Shown: positions 1 to 12,419 of the stretch, piece by piece
Position numbering within the stretch: the first letter of the stretch is position 1
How the letters are laid out: each line of letters opens with the position of its first letter
NCBI RefSeq assembly: GCF_900184965.1
Contig: NZ_FXYA01000215.1
Span: 1 to 64,000 of the forward strand
Direction of reading: 5' to 3'
DNA: 64,000 nucleotides
From: Akkermansia muciniphila
Lineage (GTDB): Bacteria > Verrucomicrobiota > Verrucomicrobiia > Verrucomicrobiales > Akkermansiaceae
Notes under the pieces: model-generated
What the model saw: the letters and a program-made list of their open reading frames with translations, nothing else
Database searches by the model: none
What the model was told of the DNA's origin: nothing
Translations under genes and position numbers: made by a program

Positions 1-358
1 AAATGGAATCTTGCGATTTCATTTGCGCCATGCTTCAGCCGGCTCTTCCTTCAAGTTGTGTCTCTTGAAGGCCTCTTCGCTCTGCCTTGCACGGCGCGCG
101 TCACGACCTTTTTTCTTTCCCCTCGCTTCTACCAAACCACCCCTCTCAGAGCCAGGTCGCTCCTTCGGGCCTTTTACTCCTCCGGCACCTCTCGGCGCCC
201 TCGGAAAACCCTCGGCGGTTTTCGGTAGTCATTCCCTTGAAATCTTCTTATCGCCCCTGCTTCCAGGGAGCTCTCCGGGTGGCCGGCTCCAGCCGCTTCC
301 GTTACTCTTCCGAGTCCGTCTGCCGCCGGGCTTTTCATCCCGTCGCCGTGTTGGCGTG
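1..358 (-). ncRNA. GC-rich structured RNA, possibly rRNA operon leader (runs off left edge)
   Basis: Read leftward, this stretch is a series of short hairpins. Stem pairs in plus coordinates are 344-347/353-356, 304-307/312-315 (minus-strand loop GGAA), 284-287/292-295, 255-259/264-268, 204-210/217-223, 184-189/194-199 (minus-strand loop GAGA) and 48-55/64-71. A last one at 1-24 has a GCAA loop on the minus strand. The 184-199 stem closes with a G-U pair only on the minus strand, where an A-C mismatch would sit on the plus strand, and two or three loops are GNRA on that strand, so I read the RNA as leftward. It lies directly downstream of an rRNA-like promoter. No open frame here looks convincingly protein-coding. 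I find no RNase P, tmRNA or 6S signature. A long rRNA leader ahead of a 16S gene beyond the edge is the best guess; an independent structured RNA is the alternative. Confidence 0.45.
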
Positions 359-364
359 CCGAGA

Positions 365-420
365 ACTTTATCAACTTCCCCCTTTTTGTCAATTTTTTTC
401 GAGATGTTTTTTCATTTTTT
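365..420 (-). promoter_or_regulatory. Strong rRNA-type promoter with UP element, firing leftward
   Basis: On the minus strand a perfect -35 TTGACA (387-392) is followed after 16 bp by TAAAGT (365-370). Upstream lie phased A-tracts (393-418) like an UP element, and downstream a GC-rich discriminator. This architecture is typical of stable RNA promoters. Transcription would start near 358 and enter the hairpin-rich region at the left edge. Confidence 0.6.
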
Positions 421-675
421 CCCGCGCCTCATTCAGACCACCCCTGTCCATACAGCCATTAACACACATATAATCAATGAGATGCCGTTTTGTCATAATC
501 CCCCATCCTGTCGCGTCTTTTTTTGAACGCTTCCCTTTTTTCCCATCCCACTTCCCCGCCTCCCAGGGGAATTCAGCCCCCTTCCGCCCCTCTACAAGGA
601 AGGCTGGTTTTCCAAGCACACTCTATTCCCTCTCCATAGCGTCACTACTCTCACCAAAAAAATGCTCCTTCCCAT
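421..675. other. Intergenic stretch without recognised gene
   Basis: This pyrimidine-rich plus strand lies between the leftward promoter and the clpB terminator. A 76-codon minus-strand reading frame (389-619) crosses the promoter and has no recognisable domain, so I do not call it. Confidence 0.5.
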
Positions 676-716
676 TCGAACAATAAACAGGGGCGCAGCT
701 AATGCCGCGCCCCTGT
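676..716 (-). terminator. Rho-independent terminator of clpB
   Basis: A perfect 10-bp stem (687-696 with 707-716, ACAGGGGCGC/GCGCCCCTGT) has a 10-nt loop. On the minus strand it is followed by a T-rich tract. It sits about 40 bp beyond the clpB stop codon. Confidence 0.8.
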
Positions 717-753
717 CCGCTCCCGGCAATATACCGGCAAGCATGCTTTTCAG

Positions 754-3336
754 TTATTTTTTCTCCTTGGTGAAGTCCAGTTTGCCGTCTTTTTCCCTCA
801 CCACGATTTCCGTTCCTTCCGGGAAGTCTCCTTCCAGAAGCTTGAGACTGAGCGGGTCCAGAAGATCATGCTGAATGGCTCGTTTGAGAGGACGGGCTCC
901 ATACACAGGATCAAAACCATGATCCGCCACCAGAGCCGTAGCTTCCGGAGTCATGCGCAAAAACAGGCCCTTGGCTTCCAGACGCCTGCGGACACGCTGA
1001 AGCTGAATGTCCACAATGCCCTTGAGTTCCTGCGCCGTGAGCCGGTCAAAGATGATGATTTCATCAATGCGGTTCAGGAATTCCGGACGGAAGTGGCCGC
1101 GCAACGCTTCCAGAGCCTTGGCTTCCCTCTGTTCCGCATTGGCTTCATTGAGGATGTACTGGCTGCCGATGTTGGAGGTCATGATGATGACCGTGTTGCG
1201 GAAGTCAACCGTACGCCCCTGGCCGTCCGTAATGCGGCCGTCGTCCAGCACCTGGAGCAATACGTTGAAGACGTCCGGGTGAGCCTTTTCAATTTCATCG
1301 AAGAGAACCACGCAGTACGGACGACGGCGCACGGCTTCAGAGAGCTGACCGCCTTCTTCATACCCCACGTATCCGGGAGGCGCCCCGATGAGGCGCGCGA
1401 CGGAATGTTTTTCCATGTATTCGGACATGTCAATGCGGACGATGGCGTTCTCACTGTCAAAGAGGAATTCCGCCAGCGCCTTGCTGAGTTCCGTCTTGCC
1501 CACGCCGGTGGGTCCCAGGAACAGGAAAGAGCCGATGGGCCTGTTTTCATCCTGCAACCCGGCGCGGGCGCGTCTCACGGCGTCGGATACGGCCTTAACG
1601 GCCTGTTTCTGCCCGATTACGCGGGCGCCCAGACGCTCTTCCATGTGCACCAGCTTGGCACGCTCCCCTTCCTGCAGACGGGCGGCGGGAATGCCGGTCC
1701 AGGTGGCAACCACTTTGGCAATGTCTCCTTCCGTGACTTCCTCCTTCAGCAGCCCCCCATCTTCCTTCTGCATTTTGCTGAGCTTTTCCTTGCCTTCCGT
1801 CAGGGCGCGCTGGGCTTCCGGAAGTTCGCCATAGGTGATTTCCGACGCGCGGGTCAGGTCACCCATACGTTTGGCCCTTTCGCTTTCCAGTTTGAGGGTT
1901 TCTATTTTTTCCTGTTCCCTGCGGACGGCGTCCAGCACTTCTTTTTCGCTTTTCCATTTGGCAATCATGGAACCGGATTTTTCCTTCAAGTCGGCCAGGT
2001 CCTTGGTGATTTTTTCCAAACGGGCCTTGCTGTCGGCGTCTTCTTCCTTCGCCAGCGCCTGCCGCTCCATTTCAAGCTGCATGGCCTCACGTTCAATCTG
2101 ATCAATTTCCGTAGGCATGGAGTCCAGCTCAATTTTGAGGCGGGCTGCCGCTTCATCCACCAGGTCTACTGCCTTGTCAGGCAGAAAACGGTCGGAAATA
2201 TAACGGTCGGAAAGGGTGGCCGCCGCTACGATGGCAGCGTCCGTAATACGCACTCCATGGTGGACTTCATAGCGTTCTTTCAAGCCGCGCAGAATGGCGA
2301 TGGTATCTTCCACGCTGGGTTCGGAGACCATGACGGGCTGAAACCGGCGCTCCAGAGCCGCATCTTTTTCAATGTATTTGCGGTATTCGTCCAGTGTTGT
2401 CGCGCCGATGGTCCGCAGTTCCCCGCGGGCCAGGGCGGGCTTGAGCAGGTTGGAGGCATCCACCGCCCCTTCACTGGCGCCCGCGCCTACAATGGTGTGC
2501 AGTTCATCGATAAACAGAATGATTTCACCGTTGGAATCCGTTACTTCCTTAAGGAAGGATTTCAAGCGTTCTTCAAATTCACCGCGATATTTGGCTCCGG
2601 CAAGCATGGAGCCGATGTTGAGGGATACAATGCGCTTGTTGCGCATGCTTTCCGGCACGTCGCCGTTGACAATGCGCCGCGCCAGACCTTCCGCAATGGC
2701 GGTTTTGCCAACGCCGGGCTCCCCGATCAGGACGGGATTGTTTTTCGTCCTGCGGGAAAGAATCTGCAAAACGCGGCGGATTTCCGTATCGCGGCCGATG
2801 ACGGGGTCAATTTTACCGGCGCGGGCGCGGGCCGTCAGGTCCGTCCCATATTTTTCCAGCGTCTGGTATTTGCCTTCCGGGTTGTCGTCCGTCACGCGCT
2901 GGTTACCGCGCACTTCCTTCATGGCGGCCAGATAGTTATCCTTGGTCAGCCCAAAGGTGTCCGTCAACTGGTGCACTTTGTTTTGCGTGTCCAACGCCCC
3001 AAGCATGAAGTGTTCCACGCTGAGGTAGTCGTCTTTGAGCTTTTTGCGTTCCTCTTCCGCAGCCTGCATGACGGTAGCCAGGTCACGCCCCATCTGCGGC
3101 TGCGTGGTAGCGCCGCTTTGAGTAGGTTCGTGGGAAACCTCCCTTTGGGCTGCCTGGAGAAGCAGCCCCGGATCGCAAGAGGCTTTGCGGAGAATAGGGG
3201 AAAGAATTCCGCCTTCCTGCTCCAGTAACGCCACCAGAACGTCCAGAGAGGAAATTTCCGGTTTTCCAAGCCGGCCTGCAGTTTGCTGCGCCTGCATCAG
3301 CGCTTCCTGAAATTTTGTTGTTAGATTGTTAAGCAT
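754..3336 (-). CDS. clpB: ATP-dependent disaggregase ClpB
   Basis: This is a cytoplasmic Hsp100 hexameric chaperone that extracts polypeptides from aggregates together with DnaK. From the ATG at 3336 the protein has about 860 residues, the usual ClpB size. The Clp N-domain occupies about residues 1-145. The first AAA module has Walker A GEPGVGKT near residue 205 and the sequence [13 protein letters not shown]. The middle coiled-coil domain, absent from ClpA, covers about 400-520. The second AAA module has GPTGVGKTE near 600, followed by the ClpB C-terminal domain. The reading frame is open to 3372, but [10 protein letters not shown] is the normal family start. It stands alone with its own terminator. 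I see no CIRCE element upstream, only a short inverted repeat at 3387-3404. Confidence 0.97.
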   Translation of the reverse strand: MLNNLTTKFQEALMQAQQTAGRLGKPEISSLDVLVALLEQEGGILSPILRKASCDPGLLLQAAQREVSHEPTQSGATTQPQMGRDLATVMQAAEEERKKLKDDYLSVEHFMLGALDTQNKVHQLTDTFGLTKDNYLAAMKEVRGNQRVTDDNPEGKYQTLEKYGTDLTARARAGKIDPVIGRDTEIRRVLQILSRRTKNNPVLIGEPGVGKTAIAEGLARRIVNGDVPESMRNKRIVSLNIGSMLAGAKYRGEFEERLKSFLKEVTDSNGEIILFIDELHTIVGAGASEGAVDASNLLKPALARGELRTIGATTLDEYRKYIEKDAALERRFQPVMVSEPSVEDTIAILRGLKERYEVHHGVRITDAAIVAAATLSDRYISDRFLPDKAVDLVDEAAARLKIELDSMPTEIDQIEREAMQLEMERQALAKEEDADSKARLEKITKDLADLKEKSGSMIAKWKSEKEVLDAVRREQEKIETLKLESERAKRMGDLTRASEITYGELPEAQRALTEGKEKLSKMQKEDGGLLKEEVTEGDIAKVVATWTGIPAARLQEGERAKLVHMEERLGARVIGQKQAVKAVSDAVRRARAGLQDENRPIGSFLFLGPTGVGKTELSKALAEFLFDSENAIVRIDMSEYMEKHSVARLIGAPPGYVGYEEGGQLSEAVRRRPYCVVLFDEIEKAHPDVFNVLLQVLDDGRITDGQGRTVDFRNTVIIMTSNIGSQYILNEANAEQREAKALEALRGHFRPEFLNRIDEIIIFDRLTAQELKGIVDIQLQRVRRRLEAKGLFLRMTPEATALVADHGFDPVYGARPLKRAIQHDLLDPLSLKLLEGDFPEGTEIVVREKDGKLDFTKEKK

Positions 3337-3386
3337 GGTATGTTGGTATTTTAGACATAAGAATAACTCCAACCGTTGAATGGAAA

Positions 3387-3404
3387 AACAGGATTTTTCC
3401 TGTT
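3387..3404. repeat. 7-bp inverted repeat 50 bp upstream of clpB
   Basis: AACAGGA-TTTT-TCCTGTT forms a perfect hairpin between 3387 and 3404, about 50 bp before the clpB start. Read on the minus strand it is followed by a short T-run, so it could be an attenuator or terminator in the leader. It could equally be an operator. Confidence 0.4.
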
Positions 3405-4022
3405 ATCTAAAAATTTTTTACCCCTTCGGATCCCCCGCAATATCACCTGCACGCTCAACGAATTATTGGAAAGTCCGCCTTGAGCTGACGGAAAGCGGTG
3501 AGGGTGCCGATATGTTCATGCCGCTAAGGGAAGATTATTTGCAAATAATCTCATTCAGGATTGAAGAAACTTCATATCAGTCTAAAAAACCAAAGAGAGG
3601 ATATTGCACGACTGCCGATCCGCTGTCCCTGTCTTTCAACTGATTAAACCAAACCGACAAAAATCCAGTGTGAAAACCGCCCCGATAACCGGAGAAAGAC
3701 GCGGAACCAAGGCACCGGCTAATGCCGGACGATTTTTCCGCCAGGATATTCTCCGGACCGGGGCGGTCAATTACATCCCACTCATCGGGAACAATGTATC
3801 CAGCGCTGCGTTCAAGGTCATCACGTTGATTACGTTTCCCCCGCTTCTGTTCCGGGGGAATTGAAAAAACGGCGACCATCCTCCCTAATGTTTTAAATCC
3901 CGGGCGTATCCCCGGATACACCGGAGGCTTCCTCTGTCCGGGAAAAAGTTTAACAAATGAAGAACGGAAATGTTCCTTCCTTTCCTAATTGACAAACGAT
4001 TCCCTTTCTTTTTAATGGGTTA
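3405..4022. other. Divergent intergenic region clpB / secreted-protein operon
   Basis: About 620 bp hold no gene I can support. A 114-codon minus-strand frame (3577-3921) has no recognisable motif. Next to the rightward gene, TTGACA (3990-3995) lies about 28 bp before its ATG, so any -10 element would overlap the start region. I see no clear promoter for it. Confidence 0.4.
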
Positions 4023-5033
4023 ATGTTTATCAATCCGGCACACTGTCTGCCAGTGTCTCTTTGCACATGCGTGCTGCTTTCGGCAGCAAGCGCCTCCCTG
4101 CATGCGGAAACGGCTTACAGTACGCCCTGCGGCTATATCCAAACACCCCTGTACGCCAAAGCAACGGGTTATCTGGGTTTAGGGGTGCATCCGGAAGCCT
4201 TGGTACAGCACACCCTCAAAGAAGACAACATTGCCATTTCCGGCAATAAAGTCACCATCACGGATCCGGACGTCAATTTCAACGACCTGATGAATGAAAA
4301 CTCCGCCTATGTGCTGGTTCTTCACTTCGGCAATGAAGTCATGGCTCTTCCCTTAAACCGGGATGGATGGAAAAAACCGGGATCTTGCTGGACGGAACAT
4401 TCCATTAAAGTGGATGACCGCCTTCTTTCCGACCTGGTAAGAAAGGGAACTCCCCCCGATTCATACGCTCTGCGCAAAACGCGCACTCTGGATGATATTC
4501 TTGGCGTGGACAACCAGTTTGGCCTGAAAAGCGGCTCCGCCATGTCTGCGGACACCGTTAACATCTTTAATTCCGCAACCACCAAGCTTGCCGCTTATTA
4601 CTCCGGAAGCGAATGGAGAAGGAGGGGATCTACGGAAAATATCGGCGGCATGCCGGTGTTCAGCCATGAACCCCTGACCATTACGCGCAAGGCCGGTTCC
4701 GATGTTACAGCTGTGGTCGTTGGGGAAGTATCCCTGAAGAACCAGAAGCTGGTCGTTCCCACATTCAACTCCCTTCTTCACACCCGCCTGCCTCTTTCCC
4801 AGACCCTGGCTGAAACAGCTCTGCAATTGCCTGATGACGCCGTCATCAACATTCCCGCAGATGGCAAGAATGCCATGGTCAAGGTCGTCAACAACAACGG
4901 TTCCTGGAAACGTCAAGACAATGGAGAGGATGTTTCCAACGTCCCTTTCCATGGAGTTTTTTCCATCTACTATGAATCTTCCAAGACACCTTCCTACATC
5001 ACGGTGTCCAGCAAACATCAAACCAATAAATAA
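4023..5033 (+). CDS. Secreted hypothetical protein, TIGR02597-like
   Basis: A 336-residue protein begins with a signal peptide (hydrophobic stretch about residues 9-26, probable cleavage after SLHAE or nearby). No enzyme motif is visible. The opening with a TPxGYI segment after cleavage, the beta-rich sequence, and the position immediately before a PEP-CTERM gene resemble the TIGR02597 family, a group of secreted proteins recurring in Verrucomicrobia. That assignment is from memory of the family, not a search. Its stop lies 6 bp before the next start, so the two are co-transcribed and probably function together at the cell surface. Confidence 0.7.
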   Translation: MFINPAHCLPVSLCTCVLLSAASASLHAETAYSTPCGYIQTPLYAKATGYLGLGVHPEALVQHTLKEDNIAISGNKVTITDPDVNFNDLMNENSAYVLVLHFGNEVMALPLNRDGWKKPGSCWTEHSIKVDDRLLSDLVRKGTPPDSYALRKTRTLDDILGVDNQFGLKSGSAMSADTVNIFNSATTKLAAYYSGSEWRRRGSTENIGGMPVFSHEPLTITRKAGSDVTAVVVGEVSLKNQKLVVPTFNSLLHTRLPLSQTLAETALQLPDDAVINIPADGKNAMVKVVNNNGSWKRQDNGEDVSNVPFHGVFSIYYESSKTPSYITVSSKHQTNK

Positions 5034-5039
5034 CCAGCC

Positions 5040-5726
5040 ATGTTCTATCGCTCCCTTTTCACCAATGCTTTTACCGCCTGCGCTTTCTTTTCTGGAGGGA
5101 TTGCCCTGGCGGACAGTTTCAATATCAGCAATGATGATCCCTCCGCGTATTCCCTAACCAATTCCCTCGGAAATCCGCTGAATGCAGGCAATGCTGTTTT
5201 AGGCGCCTTCAACAGAAATACTTGGAGTTATGATGTGACCAGCCGGCAATGGAACTTACAAGGTAATTCGTATGCACAGGATCAACTGAAATACAGTGAT
5301 CTGATGAGCATACAGAACAATTTCACCAGCACGCTGACAAATATACCTGAAGAGCAAAATGGCAGCGTCACTGACGGCAGCTTTAATTTGTCTGGAGATT
5401 ATTCTTCTTATACCCCGACATCCCCCGTTTATTTAATGGTGACGGGACAGGATGGAGAAACAGCTTTTTTTGTCTTTAAAAACGCATCCAGCGACAGTCT
5501 GCTTAATTATGATAATATAAAGATATCCGGCAACGAGCCGTTCGATCTGTGGCTTACGACGAAGGAGCAGGCTCTCATAAACGATCTTGACTACTATACG
5601 GAATGCATCCTGGGAAATATCAATCTGGAAAACAATACCATCCAGCTTTTGATTCCGGAACCCGCAACAACCACCATGAGCTTGCTGGGCTTGACAGCCC
5701 TGATGGTACGCCGTAAACGGAAATAA
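5040..5726 (+). CDS. PEP-CTERM sorting-domain protein
   Basis: This 228-residue exported protein has an N-terminal signal peptide (cleavage probably after IALA). Its middle is Asn/Ser/Thr-rich and beta-structured, without a catalytic signature. The C-terminus has the classic tripartite sorting tail: PEPATT, a hydrophobic helix (MSLLGLTALMV) and a basic end RRKRK. Such tails are recognised by exosortase, which is not in this window. It follows the 4023-5033 gene after 6 bp and is closed by the terminator at 5745. The function is unknown; a surface or matrix protein is likely. Confidence 0.85.
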   Translation: MFYRSLFTNAFTACAFFSGGIALADSFNISNDDPSAYSLTNSLGNPLNAGNAVLGAFNRNTWSYDVTSRQWNLQGNSYAQDQLKYSDLMSIQNNFTSTLTNIPEEQNGSVTDGSFNLSGDYSSYTPTSPVYLMVTGQDGETAFFVFKNASSDSLLNYDNIKISGNEPFDLWLTTKEQALINDLDYYTECILGNINLENNTIQLLIPEPATTTMSLLGLTALMVRRKRK

Positions 5727-5744
5727 AAGTTTCCTCTTTCGTCA

Positions 5745-5782
5745 AACCTCTGTACGGGTATTTTCTGTACAGAGGTTTTTTG
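5745..5782 (+). terminator. Terminator of the secreted-protein operon
   Basis: An 11-bp stem AACCTCTGTAC (5745-5755) pairs with GTACAGAGGTT (5767-5777) and runs into a T-tract. Confidence 0.88.
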
Positions 5783-5848
5783 TGCCGTCAACTATTCGTA
5801 CTCCATTTCCCTCTGCATTTCCCGCCAGAATACCCATAGTGCCCGGCA

Positions 5849-5887
5849 ATAAAACGCCCCGCGCGCTCTGGAAAAGCGGCGGGGCGT
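5849..5887 (-). terminator. Terminator of the GH2 beta-galactosidase gene
   Basis: ACGCCCCGC (5854-5862) pairs with GCGGGGCGT (5879-5887). On the minus strand a TTTTATTG tract follows. It sits just beyond the glycosidase stop codon at 5915. Confidence 0.85.
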
Positions 5888-5914
5888 CTATTCACGCAGT
5901 GAAAACCGCGGGAG

Positions 5915-9775
<3,861 letters not shown>

Positions 9776-9845
9776 CTAATTCTAACAGCAAACTTGCCCT
9801 TTGCAAGCTGCTGTCACGTTTATGCGCGGCCTGCAAACGCAGCCG

Positions 9846-10907
9846 TTAAAAAGTATGCCGGAGCTGGAGAACGCCCACACACTGCATGGATTCCTGCTGG
9901 GTGTACTCCTTGGTCATGTAATGCAGGCCGAAAAGCAACTCTGAGCGCTTGTACCGGAGGCCGAAGCCATAGCCCCATTCTCCCACCACAGGATACTTGT
10001 TCACATACTTGGGGGAGGAACGAAACACCGTGCCATCCAGATACAGGTCATGGGCCACGGCCCGCACGGCGGCGTGAAGATAACCGTAGTACCCCCAGTT
10101 GGAAACGGACGTCCTGTTGTAAACGAAGGGAGGCGCGGCGCTGGTCGCGCCGCGAATGCTGTTCTCCGGAGAAGTATTGCCCAGATTATAGCCGAAGCGG
10201 AAAGACATGCCGCCCCCCGCTTGCACCATTACTGTGCCGGCGTCTGCGTGCCAGTAAGCCAGAGCGTCCGTTTCAAAACCAGAGCCGTAGCGCTTTTCCA
10301 GTCCGCGCAGGCGGTAATAACGCTTGAAAAACAAATTGGCGGTCATCTCTCCGGGGAGCTGGTTGGCCCAGCCGGGCCATTGCTCCATACCCCACAGTTT
10401 ATGAATAAAATGCTGGGAGCCTTTCGCCAGGGAATTCGTGCCCGTGGTACCCAGCTGCAATTCCAGGGAATTGGCCCTGTCTTCATTCTTAACCAGAGAA
10501 GTAAGCCCCAACGTCAGGCTTCCCACATAGGGATGCTGGTTGTACAGGGGATAGGTGGCTTTCTGCTCCGGAGTATACATAAGCTGAGTCAAGTCAAGTC
10601 CCCACTGCTGGCGCAAATTGGGAGAACCGTCCATTCCCATGAACCGGCGCCAGGAACCTGAAGCATTCGTACCCCCCAGAACCGTCCCCAGCATGCCGGA
10701 AAAAGTCTGGCTTCGGGATGTGGTGCCGGACATCCAGGCAAACCGGACGCCGTTGGTATAATTGTCATCATCTCCCACGAACATATCGTTTTCCAGATGA
10801 AAACTGATAACGGGGCCCTCCTGCGGAGCTTCCATCTGCTGGGTTCCTGCCTGAAGGGAAGCCACCGGCAACAGGGCGGCGCACATGCACAAAGCCGTAC
10901 ATTTCAT
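9846..10907 (-). CDS. LpxR-like outer membrane lipid A deacylase
   Basis: A 353-residue outer membrane beta-barrel of the DUF2219/LpxR family. LpxR enzymes remove the 3'-linked acyloxyacyl group from lipid A at the outer membrane. The ATG at 10907 precedes a signal peptide (MKCTALCMCAALLPVASLQA). Just after it comes the family signature: HLENDMFVGDDDNYTNG matches the calcium- and catalysis-linked Asn-Asp motif region, followed by YTNG. Alternating beta-strand sequence continues to a C-terminal Phe, as expected for Bam-assembled barrels. An imperfect hairpin (9786-9813) downstream may end the transcript. It is divergent from tatD. Substrate specificity in this organism is inferred. Confidence 0.8.
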   Translation of the reverse strand: MKCTALCMCAALLPVASLQAGTQQMEAPQEGPVISFHLENDMFVGDDDNYTNGVRFAWMSGTTSRSQTFSGMLGTVLGGTNASGSWRRFMGMDGSPNLRQQWGLDLTQLMYTPEQKATYPLYNQHPYVGSLTLGLTSLVKNEDRANSLELQLGTTGTNSLAKGSQHFIHKLWGMEQWPGWANQLPGEMTANLFFKRYYRLRGLEKRYGSGFETDALAYWHADAGTVMVQAGGGMSFRFGYNLGNTSPENSIRGATSAAPPFVYNRTSVSNWGYYGYLHAAVRAVAHDLYLDGTVFRSSPKYVNKYPVVGEWGYGFGLRYKRSELLFGLHYMTKEYTQQESMQCVGVLQLRHTF

Positions 10908-11030
10908 GCGGGGCAGTTTGTGCGTTTCACTTCCGTGTGGCAAGGAAAAATCAGGCATGCCCTGCGTTTGCTCTTTTCAAAGCCGGCAAATATCCACAAA
11001 CTTCCCCTGCCCTTCCGGGGTTTCTATGCC

Positions 11031-11846
11031 ATGATCATTGACACGCATTGCCATCTGGCCTCCTCCCAATTCGACCAGTCCCGCAGGGAAACCTACGTTC
11101 AGCATGCCCTTCAGGCAAACACTGACCGCATGATTACGCTGGGGGCACGGCCGGATGATTGGGAGATGAATATAGCATGGGCACGCCAGTTCCCGGGCGT
11201 AGTCTTCTGCGCGCTGGGCATCCATCCGGATGATGCCCATGAAACGCCGGAAGGCTGGACGGACCGTCTTTTCCGGATAGCGCAGGACATTCCTCTGGCC
11301 GCCATTGGGGAAACGGGGCTGGACTATTTCCATGTTCCCCCCCCGGGCTGGGAGCAGGAAAATTTCCGCCGCCTTCAGCAGAATATGCTGGAACAGCATT
11401 TTGACCTGGCGGCGCGCCTGGGCCTCAATATCGTCCTGCATACGCGGGACCGGAAAGGCTCCGCAAGCTTTGAGGACGCCCTGGCGATTGCCCGGAACTA
11501 CGCGGGCCGCGTGCGTCCCGTCTTTCATTGCTTCATCGGAAATGCCGCTCAGGCCACGCGAATCTTTGACGAACTGGACGGCATGGTCTCCTTCACCGGA
11601 GTGGCTACTTTTAAAAACGCCTCCGCAGTGGCGGAAACCGCAAGCTGGTGCCCGGAAAACCGTATCATGCTGGAAACGGATTCCCCCTACCTCAGTCCGG
11701 AACCCCTCCGGGGCCGCATGAATGAACCCGCCCATCTCATTCATACAGCCCGGTTCATCGCCGCTGCCAGAGGCATGAACCTGGAAGACCTGGCCCATGT
11801 GACGACCCGAAATGCGGAAACCTTTTATAATCTGGGCAAGGTCTGA
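11031..11846 (+). CDS. TatD family metal-dependent hydrolase
   Basis: A 271-residue cytoplasmic amidohydrolase-fold protein with the TatD metal ligands in order: DTHCHL at the N-terminus, the Glu of GETGLDY near residue 96, His in LHTRD and in FHCF, and Asp in ETDSPYL near residue 218. Family members are 3'-5' exonucleases or DNases (TatD, YcfH/YabD) with roles in DNA repair or RNA processing. The ATG at 11031 puts the metal site at residues 4-7, as is normal; the longer upstream frame overlaps the divergent lpxR-like gene and is not used. Confidence 0.9.
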   Translation: MIIDTHCHLASSQFDQSRRETYVQHALQANTDRMITLGARPDDWEMNIAWARQFPGVVFCALGIHPDDAHETPEGWTDRLFRIAQDIPLAAIGETGLDYFHVPPPGWEQENFRRLQQNMLEQHFDLAARLGLNIVLHTRDRKGSASFEDALAIARNYAGRVRPVFHCFIGNAAQATRIFDELDGMVSFTGVATFKNASAVAETASWCPENRIMLETDSPYLSPEPLRGRMNEPAHLIHTARFIAAARGMNLEDLAHVTTRNAETFYNLGKV

Positions 11847-11915
11847 AAAAAAATCCCGACAATCCGCGCTGCCGCCTTGAATCCGAAATCATAAATTAGT
11901 ATGAACAGGGCACAC

Positions 11916-12389
11916 ATGAAAACGCCATTTATTTTAACCTGCGCTGTTGCGCTGGTATTACCCTTCTCTTCCTGCTCCACCCAGAATTCCTCCACGGCCG
12001 GCTATGACACCGCAGAACCGGCCAGCGGCGAAATCCCGCCGTGGATCGCGGAAAGCTCTGATCCCGCTTACGAATCCGGCCATTACAGCCCGGTTCAGAA
12101 TTCTTCCAGCTACGCTTACAATCCTCCCGCCAAACCTTCCGTCACTAAAAAATCATCCGCGCGGAAGAGCACGTCCGGCACCAAATCCTCCCGCAGCACA
12201 GCTGCCAGAAAGAGCTCCTCCCGTAAATCCGCTCCCAAGGCCCGCACCTACACCGTGAAGAAAGGCGATACGCTGGGAGCCATCGCCCGCAGGAACGGCA
12301 CCTCCGTCAAGGCTCTCAAGAGGGCTAACGGCCTTAAGTCCGATCTGATTCACATCAACCAGAAGCTGACAATCCCGCGTTCCAAGTAA
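11916..12389 (+). CDS. LysM-domain lipoprotein
   Basis: A small envelope protein of 157 residues (162 if the ATG at 11901 is used). The second ATG gives a clean lipoprotein signal (MKTPFILTCAVALVLPFSSC) and has AGGG 6 nt upstream, so I prefer it. A Ser/Lys/Arg-rich, flexible linker (about residues 75-110) leads to one C-terminal LysM module (YTVKKGDTLGAIARRNG through INQKLTIP), which binds peptidoglycan glycan strands. The L,D-transpeptidase gene follows 30 bp later, so both probably act on the cell wall and share a transcript ending at 13224. Confidence 0.85.
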   Translation: MKTPFILTCAVALVLPFSSCSTQNSSTAGYDTAEPASGEIPPWIAESSDPAYESGHYSPVQNSSSYAYNPPAKPSVTKKSSARKSTSGTKSSRSTAARKSSSRKSAPKARTYTVKKGDTLGAIARRNGTSVKALKRANGLKSDLIHINQKLTIPRSK

Positions 12390-12419
12390 TCCGGGAAACC
12401 CCTCCCGGTTTCACCACTT

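Noticed and set aside
1-358. RNase P RNA, tmRNA or 6S RNA
   Set aside because: Conserved cores of RNase P and tmRNA are absent, and the multi-hairpin layout does not fit the single long hairpin of 6S RNA.
11-526. 171-codon plus-strand frame at the left edge
   Set aside because: It runs antisense through the hairpin-rich RNA and its promoter and has low-complexity Ser/Pro/Phe composition with no domain.
868-3228. 786-codon frame opposite clpB
   Set aside because: It is the exact antisense shadow of a gene with full family motifs.
3577-3921. 114-codon minus-strand frame upstream of clpB
   Set aside because: No recognisable motif or signal, and no promoter or ribosome site that I can see; composition is like intergenic DNA.
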